From: Pseudomonadota bacterium
Lineage (GTDB): Bacteria; Pseudomonadota; Alphaproteobacteria; Acetobacterales; Acetobacteraceae
Length of the DNA stretch: 32,399 nt
Direction: 5' to 3'
Assembly: GCA_021805545.1 (NCBI GenBank)
Contig: JAJZFB010000092.1
Span: 1-32,399 of the forward strand
The notes beneath the pieces were generated by a model. It worked only from the letters and a program-made list of their open reading frames with translations. It was not told the DNA's origin and made no database searches. A program made the translations under genes and the position numbers. This document shows positions 26,956 to 32,399 of the stretch, in pieces. The stretch's first letter is position 1. Each line of letters opens with the position of its first letter.

Positions 26956-26976
26956 GGCGCGCCGCGCTGATTGAAC

Positions 26977-27009
26977 AAGGGGCTGGGCCGCAAAGGCTCA
27001 GCCCCTTTT
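26977..27009. terminator. bidirectional Rho-independent terminator
   Basis: aaggggctgggcc (26977-26989) pairs with ggctcagcccctt (26995-27007) apart from one G-T/A position, over a 5-base loop, followed by T's. It ends the polyamine operon and probably also the convergent epimerase transcript. Confidence 0.85.
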
Positions 27010-27048
27010 CTGTGGCTGGTGTGGTTCAGAGACGTTGCAAACGGTCTC

Positions 27049-28014
27049 TCAGCCTTCGCGCAGCACGCGCCATTGCTTGTACCATTCAACAAAGCGCGGC
27101 ATGCCTTCCGCCAGCCTGGTGGCGGGCACGTAGCCGCATAAAGCGTGCAGCGCGTCCACATTGGCGCAGGTTTTATCGGGGTCGGCTTCGGGCTTGGGCT
27201 TGCTTACGGTTATGGCTTTTTTGCCCAGCCCGTCTTCCAGCAGCCGCACCAGATCGTTCACATATTCCGCGCGGTTATTGCCGATGTTGAAGATGCGGTG
27301 CGGCGCATCGTCGCCGGGCGGGTTATCGAGCACGCCGAGGATGCCGGTGATGATGTCGTCTATATACGTAAAATCGCGCTGGAGCTGCCCGCCCTCGTAC
27401 AGGGTGATGGGCTGGCCGGCGTATATGGCCTCGGCGAAGCTGAAATAGGCCATGTCTGGCCGCCCCCAGGGGCCATACACGGTGAAGAAGCGCAGGCCCG
27501 TCTGCTTCAGCCCGAATAAATGAGTGTAGGAGGCGCTCATCAGCTCGTCCGCGCGCTTGGTGGCGGCGTAGAGCGAGGAGGGGCGGTCCGCGCGCTCGGA
27601 TTCCGCGTAGGGCAGTGTGGAGCCGGTGCCGTACACCGAGGAAGAGGAGGCGTAGATGAGGTGCTTCACGCTTTTGGTATGACGCGCCAGCTCCAGGATG
27701 GAGAGATGCCCGGTGAGGTTGGAGGCGGCATAGGCGAAGGGGTGGTCCAGCGAGTAGCGCACCCCGGCCTGGGCGGCGGTATGGATGATGGCATCCACGC
27801 CATCGCCCAGCTTCATCACTGCCTCATGGTTGGCGATGTCCAGCTGGCGGAAGGTAAAACATTTATCCAGCCGTGCCAGGCGGGCGTGTTTCAGCCGCAC
27901 ATCGTAATAGGGGTTGAGGTCGTCCACCCCCACCACCTCGATGCCCCGGCCCAGCAGGGCCTGGGAGAGATGGTAGCCGATGAACCCCGCGGCACCCGTA
28001 ACCAGGACACGCAT
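27049..28014 (-). CDS. NAD-dependent nucleotide-sugar epimerase (UDP-glucuronate 4-epimerase type)
   Basis: This 321-residue extended SDR has the Rossmann motif GAAGFIG at 7-13, Asp31-Asp32 for NAD ribose, and a Ser124-126/Tyr149/Lys153 active site (YASSSSVYG, SLYAATKRADE). Residues AAQAGVRYSLDHPFAY and RFFTVYGPWGRPDMA match the UDP-glucuronate/UDP-galacturonate epimerases (LspL/Cap1J group), which make UDP-galacturonate for surface polysaccharide. GGAGG precedes the ATG. The gene stands alone, with no glycosyltransferase nearby, so the pathway is not shown. Confidence 0.9.
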   Translation of the reverse strand: MRVLVTGAAGFIGYHLSQALLGRGIEVVGVDDLNPYYDVRLKHARLARLDKCFTFRQLDIANHEAVMKLGDGVDAIIHTAAQAGVRYSLDHPFAYAASNLTGHLSILELARHTKSVKHLIYASSSSVYGTGSTLPYAESERADRPSSLYAATKRADELMSASYTHLFGLKQTGLRFFTVYGPWGRPDMAYFSFAEAIYAGQPITLYEGGQLQRDFTYIDDIITGILGVLDNPPGDDAPHRIFNIGNNRAEYVNDLVRLLEDGLGKKAITVSKPKPEADPDKTCANVDALHALCGYVPATRLAEGMPRFVEWYKQWRVLREG

Positions 28015-28128
28015 TGCAACCTCCGCCGCTTATGTTTAACCACCGCGCCATGCGGGCGCGATGTGTTGTGGCGAAGCTATTGTAACGAGGCAAGCGGGCC
28101 GTGTGGTGACAAATTTATGGCGGACACG

Positions 28129-28164
28129 TAAAAAGCCGCGCCCGGCCGGGTGGTAAAGCCGGGC
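28129..28164 (-). terminator. terminator of the molybdenum hydroxylase operon
   Basis: On the minus strand, GCCCGGC (28164-28158) pairs with GCCGGGC (28146-28140). Then GCGGC and five T's follow. It starts two bases after the large-subunit stop codon. Confidence 0.75.
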
Positions 28165-28165
28165 T

Positions 28166-30862
28166 TCAAAGCCGCTCACCGGTGAGTTTGGCGTTGCCGA
28201 AGAAGCCCATTTTCACCTTGCCGGTGAGCTGATCGCCGCTGATGGTGATGTCGTATTTCAGCGTGATTTTCATGGGTTTTTCCACTTTCAGGTCGAAGAG
28301 CAGGCGGTTGCCCTCCACCGTGCCGGTGAAGGCCTGCGCGCCTTCGGGACTCATTACCTCGCCGGTGAGTGTGCTGCCCTGGGTTTCGAAGCGGCCTTTC
28401 ATGTCCTGCGGGCCCATGGGGGTGGAGAGGGTCATTTTCCACAGCCCGTCTGGCTTCGCGGCCTCTGCCGGGGCTTGTGGCACGGCCACGGGGGGTGGTG
28501 CCACCGGGGCAGGTGCGGGGGCTGGCGCTTCGGCTGGTTTGGCGGCAAGCGGGCGGCCTTCGATGACGCTCAGCAATTTCACCGGCGTCAGCGGCAAATC
28601 GCAGGGAATTTCACCAAAAGGTGCCAGCGCGTCGGCAATGGCGTTTACCAAAGTGGGCGGGCCGATAATGGCGCCGCCCTCGCCCACGCCGCGTATGCCG
28701 CCCACGCTTTGCGAAGGTGTGCAGGCGTGCAGATATTCGAAATCCGGCACATCGGAAATCTGCGGCAGCAGGTAATCCTTGAAGGTGGTGGCTTCAGGGT
28801 TGCCGCGCGCGTCGAACGGCATTTCCTCCAGCAGCACCATGCCGATGCCTTGCGCCAGCCCGCCCGCGATCTGCCCTTCCACCACGGCGGGGTTGATGAT
28901 GGTGCCGCAATCCTCGCACGAGACCCAGCGCCGGATTTTCACGAAGCCCGTATCGGCATCGACCTCGGCGATGCAGGCATGGGCGGCGCTGGTGAAGGTC
29001 ATGGGCGGCGGGGTATAGCGGTATTGCGCTTCCAGCCCGGACTCGAAGCCCGGCGGCAGGCGGGTAGGTTCGCCATAGGCGATTTCCGCGATCTCGCGCA
29101 GGCTGCGGGTCATTTCCTCGGCGCCGGCAATATGCACCATGCCGTCTTCTATGCGGATATTCGCCGCCGGGGCGTTGTATAAATGCCCAGCCAGGGTCTT
29201 TATTTTTTCCGCCAGAAGCGCGGACGCCTTGATGCTGGCGCCGCCCGCGATAACACCCTGGCGGCTGCCCGCCGCACCGGGTGAGAAGCCGCCGCGGGAG
29301 CTGTCGCCTTCGAAAACCGTTACATCCTCGTAGCGCACACCCAGCCGGTCCGCGATAATCTGCGCCATGGTGGTTTGCGTGCCATGGCCCTGGCTATGCG
29401 TGCTCATTGTGGCGGTGACTTTGCCGGTGGGTTCCACGCGCAACTGCGCCAGTTCGCCGGTCATTACGCTGATGCTGCCCGCCGAGCCGGTGGGTTCCAC
29501 GTAAGCGGCGATGCCGAGGCCGAGATAGCGCCCTTGCTTGCGGGCCGCTGCTTGCTCGGCGCGGAAGGCGGGCACGTCCAGCGTCTCCAGCAGCTTCTCC
29601 AGGCATTCAGCCGGGGTAATGTCTTCCAGCGGTATGCCGAGCGAGGTTGCGGTGGGCTGATCGGAGAGTCTGATGAGGTTCTGGCGGCGCAGCGCGATGG
29701 GGTCGATGCCCATTTTGCGCGCGGCCACATCCAAAGCCGTTTCGCGGACGAGCGATTCCATCGCCCATGGCCCGCGATAGGCGGCAAGCCCCACCGTGTT
29801 GCTGTACCAGCCGCGCGAGAGGAAGGCATAGGCCGGCATTTTATACGCCGCCCACATGAACATGTGCACGGCGATATTGGCATCCGGCCCTTGCGGGTAG
29901 GCGCCGTTATTCACGCTGTAATCGGCGTTGGAGGCGATGAGTTTGCCGTTGGCATCGAAGGCGATGCGCAACGAAACCTCCTGCTCGCGCGCCTGGTTGG
30001 CGGCGGTGAGGTTCTCGTAACGGTCCTCGATCCATTTAAGCGGCCGGGGCAGGAAATGCGCGGCGATGATGACCGACATTTCCTCGCGCCACGGGTGGTT
30101 CTTCAACCCAAAGGCGCCGCCTACGTCTTTGGCGATGACGCGGATGGATTCATGCGGCAGGCCGAGGCAGAGCGAGACGTGCCGCGCCACCATTTGCGGG
30201 CTTTGGCAGGTAATGTAGAGGGTCAGCTCCTCCGCGCCGTCGCGCACCGCCACCACGCCGCGCGTTTCCATGGGCGATTGCGAGATGCGCTGATGCGTGA
30301 CGCGGTGGGTGAGGGTGAACGGGGCGGATTGGATCATCGCCTCGAAATCATCATCCAGCTCCTCCACGCCCATGCTGGCGGCGATGTTGGAATCGGTGCC
30401 CGGATGCACGGGCGCGCCGGTTCTGGCATCGGCGATGGTAACAACCGGGGTTTCTTCCGCGTAGGTAACTTCCACCAGCGAGGCCGCGTCTTCCGCGATG
30501 TAGCGGTCATCGGCGATGACCATGGCCACCGGGTCGCCCACATAGGCCACATACCCATCGGCCAGGGGGGTTATGGGTACCTCAGGCGGGGTGAGGTAGA
30601 AGCTGAGCATGTCCACCTTCATGCGCGCCAGGTCCGCCTGGGTGTAAACCGCATGCACGCCGGGCAGGGCGCTTGCGGCCGCGGTGTTGAGAGACGTGAT
30701 TTTGCCGCGCGCGATGGGGCTGCGGGCGAAGGCCACATGCAACATGCCGGGCAGCGCGATATCGTCCACGAACTGGCCGCGCCCGGTGAGCAGGCGCGGG
30801 TCTTCCTTGCGCGGCACGCGCTGGCCGATATAGCTCGCCGCACCTATGCCGGGGGCGTTCAT
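28166..30862 (-). CDS. molybdenum hydroxylase large subunit (xanthine/CO dehydrogenase family) with extra C-terminal domain
   Basis: This 898-residue molybdopterin-cytosine-dinucleotide-binding subunit has VPRKEDPRLLTGRGQF at 16-31, GGAFG at 248-252, QGHGTQT at 491-497, and the base Glu728 in GVGEGGA. The active-site loop reads AYRGPW (361-366), not the AYRCSFR of true form I CO dehydrogenase, so CO is an unlikely substrate. The hydroxylase core ends near 771. A Pro/Ala-rich linker (772-804) leads to an added ~94-residue beta-rich domain (GLWKMTLSTPMG... to the end). The ATG at 30862 overlaps the small-subunit stop (ATGA). Substrate unknown; a hydroxylase of some carbonyl or N-heterocycle is likely. 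Confidence 0.92.
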   Translation of the reverse strand: MNAPGIGAASYIGQRVPRKEDPRLLTGRGQFVDDIALPGMLHVAFARSPIARGKITSLNTAAASALPGVHAVYTQADLARMKVDMLSFYLTPPEVPITPLADGYVAYVGDPVAMVIADDRYIAEDAASLVEVTYAEETPVVTIADARTGAPVHPGTDSNIAASMGVEELDDDFEAMIQSAPFTLTHRVTHQRISQSPMETRGVVAVRDGAEELTLYITCQSPQMVARHVSLCLGLPHESIRVIAKDVGGAFGLKNHPWREEMSVIIAAHFLPRPLKWIEDRYENLTAANQAREQEVSLRIAFDANGKLIASNADYSVNNGAYPQGPDANIAVHMFMWAAYKMPAYAFLSRGWYSNTVGLAAYRGPWAMESLVRETALDVAARKMGIDPIALRRQNLIRLSDQPTATSLGIPLEDITPAECLEKLLETLDVPAFRAEQAAARKQGRYLGLGIAAYVEPTGSAGSISVMTGELAQLRVEPTGKVTATMSTHSQGHGTQTTMAQIIADRLGVRYEDVTVFEGDSSRGGFSPGAAGSRQGVIAGGASIKASALLAEKIKTLAGHLYNAPAANIRIEDGMVHIAGAEEMTRSLREIAEIAYGEPTRLPPGFESGLEAQYRYTPPPMTFTSAAHACIAEVDADTGFVKIRRWVSCEDCGTIINPAVVEGQIAGGLAQGIGMVLLEEMPFDARGNPEATTFKDYLLPQISDVPDFEYLHACTPSQSVGGIRGVGEGGAIIGPPTLVNAIADALAPFGEIPCDLPLTPVKLLSVIEGRPLAAKPAEAPAPAPAPVAPPPVAVPQAPAEAAKPDGLWKMTLSTPMGPQDMKGRFETQGSTLTGEVMSPEGAQAFTGTVEGNRLLFDLKVEKPMKITLKYDITISGDQLTGKVKMGFFGNAKLTGERL

Positions 30863-31332
30863 GGCTTGGCTCCCGCCAGGCGGCGCGCGGCGCGGCGCAG
30901 GCCCTGGTAGCCGGTGCAGCGGCAAATATGGCCCGAGAGGGCGGCGGTGAGCGCCTCTTCATCCGGCTTGGCATCGTTTGCCGTCAGCGCGGCCAAAGTC
31001 ATCAAAACGCCCGGCGTGCAGAAGCCGCATTGCAGCGCGTGCTCGTCGCGCAGCGCCTGCTGTACCGGGTGCAGCGTGCCATCGGGCGCCGCCAGGCCCT
31101 CGGCGGTGGTTACCGCCGCGCCATCGGCCTGCACGGCCAGCATCAGGCAGGAGCGCACGGCCTTGCCGTCCACAATTACGGTGCAGGCGCCGCATACGCC
31201 GTGCTCGCAGCCCACATGCACGCCGGTATAACCGGCCTCCACACGCAGGAAGTCTGAGAGCGTATGGCGCGATTCCGCCGTGCCGGCATAGCGGCGGCCA
31301 TTGATGGTGAGGGTGATGGAATGGGTGCTCAT
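30859..31332 (-). CDS. molybdenum hydroxylase [2Fe-2S] small subunit
   Basis: This 157-residue electron-transfer subunit carries all eight cluster Cys. The plant-ferredoxin-like cluster uses Cys42, 47, 50 and 62 (GCEHGVCGACTV...SC). The second cluster uses Cys102, 105, 137 and 139 (CGFCTPG, CRCTGYQ). It passes electrons from the Mo site to FAD. The start ATG at 31332 overlaps the FAD-subunit stop and the stop overlaps the large-subunit start, so all three are coupled. Confidence 0.96.
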   Translation of the reverse strand: MSTHSITLTINGRRYAGTAESRHTLSDFLRVEAGYTGVHVGCEHGVCGACTVIVDGKAVRSCLMLAVQADGAAVTTAEGLAAPDGTLHPVQQALRDEHALQCGFCTPGVLMTLAALTANDAKPDEEALTAALSGHICRCTGYQGLRRAARRLAGAKP

Positions 31333-32198
31333 GCGGCCTCCTTCTGGCCCAGGGCCGCGCACAGGGTGCGGCTGAACAGGCGCTTGCCAACAATGCGGCG
31401 GTATTCCGCGCTGGCATGGTGGTCATCAAACGGGGCGGTATCGGCCAGGGCCAGCGCGGCGATGGCTGGCACGTCCAGCGTGGCGGGGGCCTGGCCTAGC
31501 AAGGCGGCCTCGGCCTGGCGGGCTTTTATGGGGGTTGGCCCCATGCCGAACCAGGCCAGCCCGGCACGGGTGATTTTGCCGCCTTCCACCGCCAGCGCGC
31601 CCACGAAGCCCACCAGGGCGAAGTCGCCAGGGCGCTGGGCCAGCTCGCGGAACAGGGTTATGTGGCCCTTGGGCCAGTCGGGGTAGTCGATGCCCACCAC
31701 CAGCTCATCCGGCTCCAGCACGGTAAGGTAGGGGCCGAGGTAGAAATCCTCCGCCTTCACCCGCCGCCTGCCGCGTATGGAGGCGATTTCGATTTCAGCG
31801 CCCAGCGCCACCGCCGTGGCGGGCATTTCCGCCGCTGGTTCGCCCAGCGCGATGGAGCCGCCAATGGTGCCGCGATTGCGGGTCTGGTGGTGGCCGACAT
31901 GGCGCAGCGCCTGCACCAGCACGGGCAGGTGCTCGGCCAGGAGCGGGTTTTCCAGCCCCTCGCATTGTTTGGTGGCCGGGCCTATGCGGGTGGCGTTACC
32001 GGTGCGGGCAACGCCGTGCAAAGCCGGAATTTTGTTGATGTCCACCAGGATGAAAGGCTGGCTCATGCGCAGTGCCAGCAGAGGCATGAGCGTCTGCCCG
32101 CCCGCCAGCACGGTGGCGCCGCCGCCGGCCTCGGCCAGCAGGGCGCAGGCGGCCTCGATGCTGGCGGGCGCCTCGTAATCGAACGGGGCGGGCTTCAT
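31329..32198 (-). CDS. molybdenum hydroxylase FAD-binding medium subunit
   Basis: This 289-residue protein of the CoxM type has the two FAD-contacting motifs AGGQTL (32-37) and TIGGSIALGEPAAE (111-124), where family members often have TIGGSLAHADPAAE. The C-terminal CO-dehydrogenase flavoprotein domain follows. The ATG at 32198 begins MKPAPFDYEAP, the usual start; the frame upstream is open but encodes Arg-rich noise. It overlaps the stop of the preceding membrane gene (ATGA). The gene order medium-small-large is the common one for this family. Confidence 0.95.
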   Translation of the reverse strand: MKPAPFDYEAPASIEAACALLAEAGGGATVLAGGQTLMPLLALRMSQPFILVDINKIPALHGVARTGNATRIGPATKQCEGLENPLLAEHLPVLVQALRHVGHHQTRNRGTIGGSIALGEPAAEMPATAVALGAEIEIASIRGRRRVKAEDFYLGPYLTVLEPDELVVGIDYPDWPKGHITLFRELAQRPGDFALVGFVGALAVEGGKITRAGLAWFGMGPTPIKARQAEAALLGQAPATLDVPAIAALALADTAPFDDHHASAEYRRIVGKRLFSRTLCAALGQKEAA

Positions 32199-32398
32199 GG
32201 CGCGCTGCCCGGCGCCTGCGGGGGCGTGGCGCTGCGGCGGCCATGCTCGAAGGCCACGGCGGCCACGATCATCAGCAGCAGGCCGATGGACAGGCCCATC
32301 CAGTTGGCCTGGCCGCCCGTGGCGCTGCTGGCATCGCCGATGAGGTAGCCGATAAGGGCGGCCAGGGCGACGGCGAGAATCCAAGCCGCGGGCAGGCC
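32195..32398 (-). CDS. C-terminal end of a membrane protein (partial)
   Basis: The last 67 residues of a protein entering from beyond the window: two hydrophobic helices (AAWILAVALAALIGYLIG and WMGLSIGLLLMIVAAVAF) joined by a Gly/Ser loop, then a short polar Pro-rich tail. The TGA overlaps the FAD-subunit ATG, so it belongs to the same operon. The family cannot be told from this piece; a membrane partner for, or unrelated passenger with, the hydroxylase are both possible. Confidence 0.7.
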   Translation of the reverse strand, partial: GLPAAWILAVALAALIGYLIGDASSATGGQANWMGLSIGLLLMIVAAVAFEHGRRSATPPQAPGSAP

Positions 32399-32399
32399 G

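Noticed and set aside
29375-30910. 511-codon frame antisense to the molybdenum hydroxylase large subunit
   Set aside because: Composition is typical of antisense GC-rich sequence (Arg/His/Gly) and no family motif is seen, while the opposite strand has all expected catalytic motifs.
28166-32198. Aerobic CO dehydrogenase (CoxMSL) as the function of the operon
   Set aside because: The large subunit has AYRGPW instead of the AYRCSFR loop whose Cys binds copper in true form I CO dehydrogenase, and no cox accessory genes are visible.

Overview
The window looks like chromosomal DNA of a high-GC alphaproteobacterium, most likely from the Acetobacteraceae or a close relative. The evidence is GC-rich coding sequence throughout, a class I lysyl-tRNA synthetase, small DUF1127 and HIG1-domain proteins, and a C-rich intergenic palindrome of a kind I associate with acetic-acid-bacteria genomes. 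The family placement is an inference, because no rRNA or marker set is present. Only the first ~250 bases are clearly AT-richer than the rest. I see no phage, insertion sequence, CRISPR array, rRNA or tRNA.

Layout: 1-535 is nearly gene-free (one doubtful small lipoprotein ORF, then the clpB terminator). 536-3115 (-) is clpB, behind a good RpoH-type heat-shock promoter. 3252-4022 (+) is a MOSC-domain protein. 4047-5835 (-) is a DUF3617 secreted protein overlapping an AmpG-like transporter. 6019-6756 (+) is a membrane-anchored protein of unknown function. 6820-11341 (-) is a compact run thpR - lysK - UPF0104/MprF-like membrane protein - aldehyde dehydrogenase, with a sigma70-like promoter at 11387-11416. 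11519-13276 (-) is an Xaa-Pro aminopeptidase. 13447-13674 (+) is a DUF1127 protein. 13740-17095 (-) is a MscS-type channel overlapping an MFS transporter. 17178-18114 (+) carries a HIG1 protein and AlkB. 18301-19425 (+) is alanine dehydrogenase, then a 67-bp inverted repeat and a convergent WD40-repeat protein.

20824-26955 (+) is a tightly packed polyamine operon: class III putrescine-type aminotransferase, gamma-glutamylputrescine-synthetase-like enzyme, N-carbamoylputrescine amidase, agmatine deiminase and an APC permease. Together these could import an amine, convert agmatine to putrescine, and pass putrescine into both transamination and gamma-glutamylation. 27049-28014 (-) is a nucleotide-sugar (UDP-glucuronate type) epimerase. 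28166-32398 (-) is an operon for a three-subunit molybdenum hydroxylase of the xanthine/CO dehydrogenase family, preceded by the end of a membrane protein. Its large subunit carries an extra C-terminal beta-rich domain on a Pro/Ala linker.

The most unusual points are: the membrane gene directly after lysK, in the same frame and with no normal start codon; the extra C-terminal domain on the molybdenum hydroxylase; a palindrome filling the spacer of the likely ald promoter; and duplicated 19-bp elements in the clpB leader.
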